Of a stretch of DNA of 64,000 nucleotides, positions 54,715 to 63,172 are shown piece after piece (within the stretch, counting starts at the first letter, position 1; each line of letters opens with the position of its first letter). The notes beneath the pieces were generated by a model. That model saw only the letters and a program-made list of their open reading frames with translations. It had not been told where the DNA came from and made no database searches. Both the position numbers and the translations under genes were made by a program. The stretch covers positions 62,001 to 126,000 of the forward strand of contig JAUZRP010000006.1 of assembly GCA_030950395.1 (NCBI GenBank). The letters run 5' to 3'. Origin of the DNA: Desulfonauticus sp. Lineage in GTDB: Bacteria > Desulfobacterota > Desulfovibrionia > Desulfovibrionales > Desulfonatronovibrionaceae.

Positions 54715-56007
54715 TTACATGCTTAAAGGTGTATAAAAACCAGGATAATATGGTTGATCTTCTGGTGTGTCCATAAGTCCTTTGAGCTTTCCCATGTCCA
54801 TAAAATTTAAGATAAGATACATGAGTTCATCACCTTTGACCATACCAAGACCGCCCTTTGCACAGTCAATCTCATTAAAAGCAGTTACCAAGTCCCTTCG
54901 AATATATTGGCCAACCATTGTAATAGGCACACTCTCTCCCGTATGGATCATACGGCCACTACTTGCAGTGGAGTGATCTCCTGTTATTACCACTAAGAGT
55001 TCAGGGTCTAAAATTATCTCATCTTTTATAACTTTTATTGCTCTATCCAAACAAGATATAATATCTTTTTTGTAAACAGGATCTTTTAAGTGACCTGCCT
55101 TATCTGGCATCTTTGTGTGGACGTGGATAAAAGAATATTCTTTAGATTGTATTGCTATTTTTAGCCTTTGTGCAAGGTCAGCTTCCGGGTCCTTTGTATC
55201 TTTTGTCTTTACAATATCAAAGCCAAGCTCTTTAAAAAGTCCCCAGTAAATTGCCTGAGAAGAGATGGAAAGCCCTTTTAGCCCCCACTTTTGCCTAAAA
55301 TTCATTAAACTCTTTTTCTGACCTGCCCGCTGAGTAATCACCATATTTACAGGATACATCCCATTCTTTTGTCTAAGCTCTATGTTGATCTCATGGTTGT
55401 TTAATTTATTAAAACTCCACTTTAAATATTCACGAATACAAGCAGATGTACTTTTAGCTTGAGTTGAACTATCTGTTGGACATATATCTATGATATATCT
55501 GTTTTCATAAAAAGGATCACTATCTGTAATATGAGGACTAACACTTCCGGATATCTTTAAAAATCCACGCAAACCTTTGGTAGGGATAAATTCTATCTTG
55601 ATATTTTTATATTCAAAATATTTTATTTCATTTACTATCTTAGGAATATATTCTTGTTTTACTTTTGGATTTCTGTTTAACAACAAAAATTTATTTTCAT
55701 GTAATTTTACACTAACTAGACGAGCAATTATACCTACTTGTTTTTCTTTTATTTCTATTCCTTCTCCAATGGCTTCTAAATAGCCCCTTCCAGGAAATTC
55801 TTTTAAACTATATCCCATCATCAAAAAATGGGCTATCTCGCTGGGCATGGCGACACCCTGTTTATAGGTGTGATATAGACCATTTAGACCAATGGAGGCA
55901 AGATAATCTAAATTAGGGGTATAAGCAGAATAAAGGGGAGTGTTATGCTCCAATATGGGATGAGATCTGTCTCCTATGCCATCCAGTATAACAAGAATAC
56001 ATCTCAA
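54715..56007 (-). CDS. Alkaline-phosphatase-superfamily phosphomutase (ApgM-like)
   Basis: A 430-residue metalloenzyme of the archaeal-type cofactor-independent phosphoglycerate mutase family. The first metal motif is VILDGIGDR, then MPSEIAHFLMMGY with a candidate nucleophile Ser, GRGYLEAIGEGIEI, HVHTKMPDKAGH and ITGDHSTASSGRMIHTGESVP. It is about the family's length. The start is TTG at 56007, with AGGA upstream. It overlaps the PHP gene by 65 bases. Because it sits with a PHP phosphoesterase and a PP-loop protein, its substrate may not be phosphoglycerate. Confidence 0.78.
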   Translation of the reverse strand: MRCILVILDGIGDRSHPILEHNTPLYSAYTPNLDYLASIGLNGLYHTYKQGVAMPSEIAHFLMMGYSLKEFPGRGYLEAIGEGIEIKEKQVGIIARLVSVKLHENKFLLLNRNPKVKQEYIPKIVNEIKYFEYKNIKIEFIPTKGLRGFLKISGSVSPHITDSDPFYENRYIIDICPTDSSTQAKSTSACIREYLKWSFNKLNNHEINIELRQKNGMYPVNMVITQRAGQKKSLMNFRQKWGLKGLSISSQAIYWGLFKELGFDIVKTKDTKDPEADLAQRLKIAIQSKEYSFIHVHTKMPDKAGHLKDPVYKKDIISCLDRAIKVIKDEIILDPELLVVITGDHSTASSGRMIHTGESVPITMVGQYIRRDLVTAFNEIDCAKGGLGMVKGDELMYLILNFMDMGKLKGLMDTPEDQPYYPGFYTPLSM

Positions 56008-56593
56008 AGTTGTTTCCTGAAATTATGGGATAGTAACTACCAGACTTTAAGTTATCTATAAGGTCCCAAACGTTAAGTATGGGCTTTTTAAAATAGGTAA
56101 TGACCCTTCCTATCTCTTTTAAGGTATGGGCATCACTTCCCCCTGTAATCTTTTTTAAATTATCAAGGGCCCAGTTCATTGTCAAAATATTTTCTTCCCA
56201 ATTACACCTGCCATTTACCCCTTCTATGACTTCCATACAAGCCAGCAAACTGGAATCAAATCTCCTCTTTTTTCTAAAAGGATGGGCAGCTATGGCCATA
56301 GAGTTTCTATTTTTTAAGGTATGGAGTAAATCTTTTGCTGTCAGTCCTTTGGGGATATTGTCTATTTCTCCAAAAATTAAAAAATCTCCCTGTGGTGTGG
56401 CATATTCCATCCCTACAATAACAGTGATTCCATACGTGGGAATTTTAGAAAGGATATTTTTGGCCTCAAGGGTGTCGTGGTCTGTGATGCATATCCCATC
56501 TAGCCCCAGCTCATAAGCCCTTTTTATCAGGTCATCTAGGCCCATATTGCTACACGGAGATATATTGCTGTGAACGTGTAAATCCATACGCAT
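55943..56593 (-). CDS. PHP-domain phosphoesterase
   Basis: About 216 residues. The metal-binding MRMDLHVHSNISPCSN, ITDHDTLEAK, AIAAHPFRKKRRFDSS and GGSDAHTLKEIGRV are the four PHP motifs with their histidines. PHP enzymes are phosphoesterases such as histidinol-phosphate phosphatase, or act on nucleotides. I use the ATG at 56593 over a TTG at 56611, since the motif begins two residues later. It is the first gene of the trio. Confidence 0.85.
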   Translation of the reverse strand: MRMDLHVHSNISPCSNMGLDDLIKRAYELGLDGICITDHDTLEAKNILSKIPTYGITVIVGMEYATPQGDFLIFGEIDNIPKGLTAKDLLHTLKNRNSMAIAAHPFRKKRRFDSSLLACMEVIEGVNGRCNWEENILTMNWALDNLKKITGGSDAHTLKEIGRVITYFKKPILNVWDLIDNLKSGSYYPIISGNNFEMYSCYTGWHRRQISSHIGA

Positions 56594-56735
56594 AAAGGGA
56601 ATATTCAACAAATCCCAGACAGAGTCAAATAGAGATTGTTAATAGATAACTTGAGTTCTTATCTTAATTTTTTATAAGTTAGGTTTAGGTTGAATTTCTA
56701 ACCTAATATTGCTAGTAAAGGGAAAATTTGTCCAA

Positions 56736-56782
56736 AATCAGATAAGTGTTTTTTTGGGTCTCATTTTTACACTTTTCTGATT
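56736..56782. promoter_or_regulatory. Near-perfect hairpin upstream of the ThiS-like gene
   Basis: AATCAGATAAGTGT (56736-56749) and ACACTTTTCTGATT (56769-56782) pair at 13 of 14 positions around a 19-base loop that begins with seven T's. It ends 23 bases before the ThiS-like start. It could be an operator or a mRNA leader hairpin. Confidence 0.4.
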
Positions 56783-56805
56783 AAGTCAAAAAATAAGGAT
56801 TAATA

Positions 56806-57000
56806 ATGAAAGTCATCGTAGAGCCAGAAAATCATATTCTTGAATTATTTAAAATAAAATCAGTAAAAGCGCTTTTAAACAGGCTACAATTATATCCTTT
56901 TCAGGCTTTAGTTATTCGAGACAATCAATTACTTACCCCAGATGAAAAATTATTTCCCAACGATACCGTTATAATCCGTAAGGTGGTGTCTAGAGGTTAA
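56806..57000 (+). CDS. ThiS/MoaD/TtuB-like sulfur carrier with unusual -SRG end
   Basis: A 64-residue beta-grasp protein (KVIVEPENHILELF...PNDTVIIRKVVSRG, ends shown). Sulfur carriers of this fold end in GG, whose terminal carboxylate is thiolated; this one ends Ser-Arg-Gly. Its stop codon precedes the TtuA-like start by three bases, so it should be the carrier for that enzyme. Either RG is tolerated in this subfamily or the protein works differently. An AAGGA ribosome site is present. Confidence 0.8.
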   Translation: MKVIVEPENHILELFKIKSVKALLNRLQLYPFQALVIRDNQLLTPDEKLFPNDTVIIRKVVSRG

Positions 57001-57003
57001 TCT

Positions 57004-57903
57004 ATGAAATGCACTAGGTGTAAACAAAAGGCTGTGGTTGCCCTACCAAGTCACAATGCCGGATTCTGCGCTTCTTGTTTTTTGCTCTATTTCCAGAATC
57101 AAATGGAAAAAGCCATTAAAAAACAAAAAATGTTTTCTCCTCGCCATAAAATCCTGGTAGCTTTAAGCGGTGGCAAAGATTCTCTGGCTCTAGCCTTACA
57201 ATTAAAATTACTTGGCTATAATCTAGAATGTTTACACCTTGATTTAGACATTTCAGATACATCTAAACAGGTCAAAACCATAGCTCAACGCTTTTGCGAA
57301 CGATTTGAATTAAAACTCCACATAATAGAATTAAAAAAAGAAAATCTATCTATTCCAGAAGTGAAAAAAAAATTATCCAGACCTATTTGCTCTGCCTGTG
57401 GACAAATAAAAAGATATTATTTTAATTATTTTGCCAAACAAAACAACTTTGACGTTCTGGCCACAGGACACACTCTGGATGACGAAGTTTCTCGTCTTTT
57501 TGCCAATACCTTACGCTGGGACATAACTTACTTACAACAACAAAGTCCTATTTTAGAACAGGATCAAGAATTTGTACGCAAGGTAAAACCATTATACAGA
57601 TTAACAGAATTTGAAACTGCAGTATTTTGTTTTCTGCACAACATCCAATACAGTACTATCCCCTGTCCTTACAGTAAAGGAGCAAGTTTTACCTTTTACA
57701 AACGTTTATTGGACGAATTGGAATACAATCAACCTGGACGTAAATTTAATTTTTACGAAACCTTTTTAAAACAAAAATCCCAACTTTTTCCACCCTCAAC
57801 CTCTAAAAACAAAATAAATTTCTGCTCTATCTGCGGATATCCTACTCTCCAGGATATCTGTGGAGTTTGTAGAATAAAAAAAATGCTTTCCAAAACCTCA
57901 TAA
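57004..57903 (+). CDS. TtuA/Ncs6-family tRNA 2-thiolation enzyme
   Basis: A 299-residue PP-loop sulfurtransferase. An N-terminal zinc finger (CTRCKQKA, then CASC), the ATP motif ALSGGKDSLAL, and the Fe-S cysteines CSAC (about 128-131) and CPYS later are all visible. A second zinc finger CSICGYPT and CGVC closes the protein. TtuA makes 2-thioribothymidine at position 54 of tRNA in thermophiles; the family also includes Ncs6-type enzymes for wobble uridine. With the sulfur carrier beside it, TtuA is the better guess. Confidence 0.88.
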   Translation: MKCTRCKQKAVVALPSHNAGFCASCFLLYFQNQMEKAIKKQKMFSPRHKILVALSGGKDSLALALQLKLLGYNLECLHLDLDISDTSKQVKTIAQRFCERFELKLHIIELKKENLSIPEVKKKLSRPICSACGQIKRYYFNYFAKQNNFDVLATGHTLDDEVSRLFANTLRWDITYLQQQSPILEQDQEFVRKVKPLYRLTEFETAVFCFLHNIQYSTIPCPYSKGASFTFYKRLLDELEYNQPGRKFNFYETFLKQKSQLFPPSTSKNKINFCSICGYPTLQDICGVCRIKKMLSKTS

Positions 57904-58024
57904 ACAAAATTTTCCTTGCTTCTTTTTCCTTTCTATAATAGCTACCAGATGTAGGAAAAAATTTTTTGGTCCATTTTTCACTATCAGATTAAACATAAAA
58001 GTAATATGATCAACAAATTAAGTT

Positions 58025-58050
58025 AGAATTAAGTCCTAACTCTTAATTCT
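58025..58050. promoter_or_regulatory. Hairpin upstream of ndk
   Basis: AGAATTAAG (58025-58033) and CTTAATTCT (58042-58050) form a perfect 9-bp stem with an 8-base loop, about 35 bases before the ndk start. It may be a leader hairpin or operator; no regulator is suggested. Confidence 0.35.
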
Positions 58051-58085
58051 TAACGCTAAAAATCAACCATGGAGGTAGATTAATT

Positions 58086-58502
58086 ATGGAGCAAACATTG
58101 GCCATTATTAAACCAGATGCAGTTAGAAGAAATCTCACGGGTGAAATTTTAGCTATGATTCAAAACAAAGGTTTAAAAATTGTAGGTTTAAAAATGATTT
58201 CTCTTACCAAAAAACAGGCAGAAGGTTTTTATCAAGTGCACAAAGATAAACCTTTTTTTGATAGTTTAACAGATTTTATGTCCTCTGGACCTATTGTAGT
58301 GGCCGTTTTAGAAGGGGAAAATGCCATAGAAAGATACAGAAACCTTATGGGAGCAACCAACCCAGAAAATGCAGAACCAGGCACCATTCGTAAAAAATAT
58401 GCGCTGGATATAGAACAAAACTCTGTTCACGGCTCGGATTCTCCTGAAAATGCTAAAATAGAAATAGCCTACTTTTTTAATCAACAAGAATTGGTAGGAT
58501 AA
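58086..58502 (+). CDS. ndk: Nucleoside-diphosphate kinase
   Basis: A 138-residue kinase that balances nucleoside triphosphates. [41 protein letters not shown], and [15 protein letters not shown] with the downstream catalytic-site surroundings match the family. The phosphohistidine is in the NxVHGSD segment. GGAGG precedes the ATG. proC begins one base after its stop. Confidence 0.97.
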   Translation: MEQTLAIIKPDAVRRNLTGEILAMIQNKGLKIVGLKMISLTKKQAEGFYQVHKDKPFFDSLTDFMSSGPIVVAVLEGENAIERYRNLMGATNPENAEPGTIRKKYALDIEQNSVHGSDSPENAKIEIAYFFNQQELVG

Positions 58503-58503
58503 C

Positions 58504-59301
58504 ATGTCCTCCACACTGGGAATAATTGGAACAGGTAATATGGGGAAAGCCTTGTTAACAGGGCTTTCCCCTCTTGAAAATCTAACTATTTATGCTTACG
58601 ATCTAGACTCAGCCAAGCTAAATTCTTTAGCCCAGGCAGGGCTTTGCACTCCTGTTGATTCACCCCAAAAACTCGCACAAAAAACAGATTATATAATTTT
58701 GGCGGTAAAACCTTATTTAATTGTTCCCCTTATCCAGGAAATTTTGCCCGTCTTAAACGAGCAAAAACGTATTATTTCTATCGCAGCTGGAGTCAAATTA
58801 GACACGATTCTAACAGCCTGTAAGCAACGCTCTATTTGTATAAGAATAATGCCCAACACCCCAGCTCTTATAGGAAAAGGTGTTTTTGCCCTTTGTTTTG
58901 ACGATAAACGCATCCAAGAAGAAGATAAGCAATTTATTCAAAAAATCTTTTCTCAATTGGGAAGCATTTATATCCTTCCTGAACAATACTTTGATGCGTT
59001 TACAGCTCTAATTGGTTCTGGACCTGCTTTTGTCTTTCTAATTCTGGAAGCGTTTATTCAGGCGGGTATAACCCTGGGATTTGATCAAAAAACAACCAAG
59101 AAAATGGTTTTAGAATTATTTACTGGCTCTATTAAACTCTGCGAAACTCTTTCTGAGCAACATCTAGCTCAACTCAAAGACATGGTCACATCCCCTGCAG
59201 GGACAACCATTGCCGGCTTAAATCAAATGGAATTTAATGGTCTTAAAAAAGCTATTATTCAGGGAATCCTTGCAGCCTACCAACGTAGCCAAGAATTATA
59301 A
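58504..59301 (+). CDS. proC: Pyrroline-5-carboxylate reductase
   Basis: A 265-residue enzyme, the last step of proline synthesis. GIIGTGNMGKALL at the NADPH site, RIMPNTPALIGKG, ALIGSGPAFVFLILEA and DMVTSPAGTTIAGL are conserved. It is translated directly after ndk. Confidence 0.97.
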   Translation: MSSTLGIIGTGNMGKALLTGLSPLENLTIYAYDLDSAKLNSLAQAGLCTPVDSPQKLAQKTDYIILAVKPYLIVPLIQEILPVLNEQKRIISIAAGVKLDTILTACKQRSICIRIMPNTPALIGKGVFALCFDDKRIQEEDKQFIQKIFSQLGSIYILPEQYFDAFTALIGSGPAFVFLILEAFIQAGITLGFDQKTTKKMVLELFTGSIKLCETLSEQHLAQLKDMVTSPAGTTIAGLNQMEFNGLKKAIIQGILAAYQRSQEL

Positions 59302-59329
59302 AAACGAGAGGCGAATTTCTTCGCCCCTC
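59301..59329 (-). terminator. Intrinsic terminator after pyruvate carboxylase
   Basis: On the minus strand GAGGGGCGAA and TTCGCCTCTC form a 10-bp stem with one G-U pair and a GAAA tetraloop, followed by GTTTTTAT. It can also serve proC on the other strand less well. Confidence 0.8.
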
Positions 59330-59333
59330 ACCA

Positions 59334-62300
59334 TTACCCTTTTAAACCATTTAACTTTTGTCCACAATGGGGACAAAACTTTGCATTATCTATAGATAGC
59401 ACCTCTCTACAAGTAGGACAGGACTGTTTTATAGGCATAAGTTCAACAATTAACTCTCCTTCCTTTACAGGGACCATTTTTTTGTCTTCCTGGTAATTGG
59501 CAAATTTCAGCACTCTTTTCACCATTGCATCAATAGGACAAAAAACAGCTTTTTCTTGCTTCATCACTGAAATATTAAACAATTCTTCTCCCTTTCTCAC
59601 CACATCTCCAGGTCTAACGTGCATTACCCACAGGTCACCATTACAAGGGGAAGCCACGTGATAAGGATTGTTCGGATCTGCCATTTCCAGATCTCCTTCT
59701 TCTCCTTCCACTGCTTCCTGAACTTTCACCTGATAGGTAAAAAATTCAGAATCCAAACTATATCGTACTACGCTATTACCTCTTTTATCTGGAGAAGAAA
59801 TGTCCAAAATCACCATAGTATGGGGTTTATGGTTGGAATCTTCAAAATGTAATTCCTCCCCAACTTCTAAACCTTCAAACCACACGTCCAAAGGCAAGTT
59901 GTTGGGATCTCCAAATTTTTGGATAAATTTTATGGTCTTTAAAGCATCTCCTGGATGATTGAGATAATTCACCAACTCTTCTTTTGTTGGCTCTCTTCCA
60001 ATCAACTCTTTTAATTTTTTTCTTTCTGCTTCAATGTCTATATCTTCCAAATTGAGTAAAGGGGATTGCTCTGTTCTATTAGCTAAAGCCTGTTTATATT
60101 TGTCACCAAATGCGCTTTCATAAACCCAATCAGGTGGAAATCCAAGGGGCAACTTACCAAACTTGCCCAACAACAAATCCCTAAAAGCATCGTTGCTATC
60201 TTTATATATCATCAAGCGTTCTTTTTTAGTTTTGGCATCAAGTTGATCTTCAGGAATAGTAATCACTCTTTCCAGCACGTCTAACAATCTCTTTACTTCC
60301 TCTTCTCCTCCTTGTTTATAGGCCCCTGTAACAGCTAAAAAAGCAGTATTCCAGGTAATTTGAGAACCAGGAGTAACGTCATGATAACGAACGATTTTAC
60401 GAGTACCAGCTAAAAATTTTAGCATATAAGGCAACAAATGAATATAACCCTGTTTTAAAGCTCCTTCCTGGGAAGAAGAGGTTGCCCCTCCAGGCATACC
60501 GTGCTCTACTACTTCGTAATCTATGCCCTGAAAATAAGGGGACGTATATTTATCGTAATAAGGCATTATTTGTTTTAATACAAAATTACACTTGCTAATC
60601 ATGTCTTTATTTAAATTGGTCTTTAGTCCCAATTCTTCTATGTAAGCGGCAGTAGATAATACTTCCCCCTGTCCATACCAACGCACGGAAGCCCCTATAG
60701 CTGTATCTACTATTTTGGCTCCTGCCTTGGCAGCTTCAGCCACTGCAGGCACAAACAGACCATCTGTGTAATGACGATGATAATGAATAATTAAACCAGG
60801 ATATTCTTTGGCAATAGCCTCAACTAAAGCTCTTATAAACTTTGGAGGGCATACCCCGGCCATATCTTTTAGGCCAAGAATAATTAATTCTTGAGCTTTT
60901 TTTAGAGAAATACCGCTTACTTCTCGCACCAATTGCAAAATATTTTCTACCACCCCTAAATAATGGGGAATATCAAAACCTTTGGCCCAGGACAAAGAAA
61001 TAGCTGGCTCAAAAATATTACTTTTAGAATTTAAAACAACTTCCGCTAAAGGGCGCATGTTTTCTATGTGATTTAAAAAATCAAAACATCTAATTACATC
61101 ATAATGTTCACAAATCATTTCACTGGTTAGGCGCATCAAATTCTTAGGCTGAGGTTTGTAACCAAGTAAATTAGTAGATCTAACTAAAATTTGCTTTAAC
61201 GTGTTGGGAGCAAATCTATTCCATTCTGCAGCTTCAGTAAAAGGCTGAGTCATATTGGCCAACATGGCTACGTGATAATGAGCTCCTCCTCCATTCTCTA
61301 TGGAAAAAAAGCCACAATTATCTAAATAAGGTCCTATTAATCTATCTTCAGCTAAGCGAAACCTATTGCCACTATTTGACTGAGTAATGTCTCTTGGGGT
61401 AGTATCAGTAAAGTGAACATAATCACTATCTCTCACCAAGTCTAAAACTGCCTTTCTATCCCCTCTAGGATAACACTGTTTTTTACTTTTCTCCTCAATA
61501 GGAGGTAGCACTGGACGAAAACGACCCAACCTTTTATCCTGCACACTCCTATACTCACCTAATTGAACATAAGGATTAAAGCCCTTGGCTGAAATCTCTG
61601 CCACGAGTTGAGATAGTCTAAGAGACTCAGGTTCTCTATCTCTATAAACCATCACTTCGGGATGATTGGCTATAAACCTTGTATCGAATTCACCTGCTTG
61701 AAATACATGATGATTAACAATCTTGCGATGAAAAGGAATAGTGCTTTTAACTCCACCTATAGTATATTCACGCAAAGCTCTATCCATTGTTCGCAAAACC
61801 TTTGGCCAAGTTTTACCAAAGGCAATGAGCAAAGACGCTGCAGAATCATATTGAGAAGGAAAATTGTATCCTACTCCAATACAAGAATCTATTCTAATCC
61901 CCTGTCCTCCAGGTGTTTGATAACGGGTAATAACCCCTGAATTAGGACTAAAATTATTCTGAGGATCTTCTAAATTAACCCTCACCTGCATAGACCAGTT
62001 AGAAGGTTTAATAGTGTTCTCGTTAAACCTAAGTTTAGAACCAAACACTACTGCTATTTGCTCTTCTACCAGATCTATACCGTATCTACACTCTGTAATA
62101 CCATGCTCCACCTGCAGCCTAGTATTAACCTCTATTAAATAAGGCTCTACACTTTCTGCATCTACCAAAAACTCAACTGTAGCCAAAGAAACATAATCAA
62201 CTTCTTTGATTAAAGAAACAGCGTATTCTTTTAACCTAGCTCTTAACTCCTTGGTCATTTTGGGCCAGGGAGAAGGAGTAATTTCTATTAACTTTTGATG

Positions 62301-63026
62301 ATTTCTTTGAATAGTACAATCACGCTCATCAAAAGCAAACACATTGCCATATCGATCAGCTATAACCTGAATCTCTATATGCCTTACTGAAGGAAGAAAT
62401 TTTTCTACGTATAATCTTGGATTGCCAAAGGCAGCCTGAGCTTGGGTAGAAGCCTTTATAAAGGCATTTTCCAATTCACTTTCTTCATAAACTTCGTAAA
62501 TTCCTCGTCCTCCTCCACCACCTTCTGCTTTTAACATAATAGGGTAACCAATTTGTTTGGCTATTTTTTTGGCTTCTTTGATACTTACCGCATCTTCAGA
62601 ACCAGGCACCACAGGTATACCTAATTTTTTGGCCAATTTTCTAACTTCTACTTTATTCCCCAAAATCCGCATAGACTGTGCGTCAGGTCCAATAAAAATT
62701 ATGCCAGCTTGAGCACATTTTTCCGGGAATCTATCATCTTCAGAGGCAAAACCCCAACCAGGATGAATGGCCAAAATATTTTCCTCTTTAGCTTTGCTAA
62801 TAATTAAATCTATATCTAAATATGCCCTTGGATCTTCACCAAGTAAAAGCAACTCCATAGCCCCAGTGGTAAAAGGAGCAGTCTTATCTATATCTGTAAC
62901 CGTCATTATAGGGACAGCTTCCAATTCGTAGATGGATCTGGCAATCCTTCTAGCCGGAATTCCCCTATTAGCTACTAAGATCTTTTTCCCCTGCAATTCC
63001 TGTTTTATCTGTTCAAATGATTTCAT
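59334..63026 (-). CDS. pyc: Pyruvate carboxylase, single-chain with C-terminal zinc ribbon
   Basis: A 1230-residue enzyme making oxaloacetate from pyruvate. The biotin carboxylase (about 15-480) has AEGGGGRGIYEV and VEFLVDAESVEPYLIEVN. The carboxyltransferase (about 540-1000) has DTTPRDITQS and HYHRHYTDGL. The biotin carrier has VMKQE with lysine at residue 1156, where most have AMKM. The tail adds a CPTC...CPHCG zinc ribbon (about 1207-1225), not in textbook pyruvate carboxylases. GGGGGGTAT precedes the ATG. With PEP synthase it gives anaplerosis and gluconeogenesis. Confidence 0.95.
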   Translation of the reverse strand: MKSFEQIKQELQGKKILVANRGIPARRIARSIYELEAVPIMTVTDIDKTAPFTTGAMELLLLGEDPRAYLDIDLIISKAKEENILAIHPGWGFASEDDRFPEKCAQAGIIFIGPDAQSMRILGNKVEVRKLAKKLGIPVVPGSEDAVSIKEAKKIAKQIGYPIMLKAEGGGGGRGIYEVYEESELENAFIKASTQAQAAFGNPRLYVEKFLPSVRHIEIQVIADRYGNVFAFDERDCTIQRNHQKLIEITPSPWPKMTKELRARLKEYAVSLIKEVDYVSLATVEFLVDAESVEPYLIEVNTRLQVEHGITECRYGIDLVEEQIAVVFGSKLRFNENTIKPSNWSMQVRVNLEDPQNNFSPNSGVITRYQTPGGQGIRIDSCIGVGYNFPSQYDSAASLLIAFGKTWPKVLRTMDRALREYTIGGVKSTIPFHRKIVNHHVFQAGEFDTRFIANHPEVMVYRDREPESLRLSQLVAEISAKGFNPYVQLGEYRSVQDKRLGRFRPVLPPIEEKSKKQCYPRGDRKAVLDLVRDSDYVHFTDTTPRDITQSNSGNRFRLAEDRLIGPYLDNCGFFSIENGGGAHYHVAMLANMTQPFTEAAEWNRFAPNTLKQILVRSTNLLGYKPQPKNLMRLTSEMICEHYDVIRCFDFLNHIENMRPLAEVVLNSKSNIFEPAISLSWAKGFDIPHYLGVVENILQLVREVSGISLKKAQELIILGLKDMAGVCPPKFIRALVEAIAKEYPGLIIHYHRHYTDGLFVPAVAEAAKAGAKIVDTAIGASVRWYGQGEVLSTAAYIEELGLKTNLNKDMISKCNFVLKQIMPYYDKYTSPYFQGIDYEVVEHGMPGGATSSSQEGALKQGYIHLLPYMLKFLAGTRKIVRYHDVTPGSQITWNTAFLAVTGAYKQGGEEEVKRLLDVLERVITIPEDQLDAKTKKERLMIYKDSNDAFRDLLLGKFGKLPLGFPPDWVYESAFGDKYKQALANRTEQSPLLNLEDIDIEAERKKLKELIGREPTKEELVNYLNHPGDALKTIKFIQKFGDPNNLPLDVWFEGLEVGEELHFEDSNHKPHTMVILDISSPDKRGNSVVRYSLDSEFFTYQVKVQEAVEGEEGDLEMADPNNPYHVASPCNGDLWVMHVRPGDVVRKGEELFNISVMKQEKAVFCPIDAMVKRVLKFANYQEDKKMVPVKEGELIVELMPIKQSCPTCREVLSIDNAKFCPHCGQKLNGLKG

Positions 63027-63172
63027 ATACCCCCCTTTTAAAGGTTAACACAAACCCATCCAGCAATTTATGCTGTTAAAACAATAGATCTCCTTTTCGT
63101 AATTGTTTATTTTATTTTTATTTTTATTAAAGAGAATATCTCTATTAAAACTCTATTAAAATTAAATAAAAA

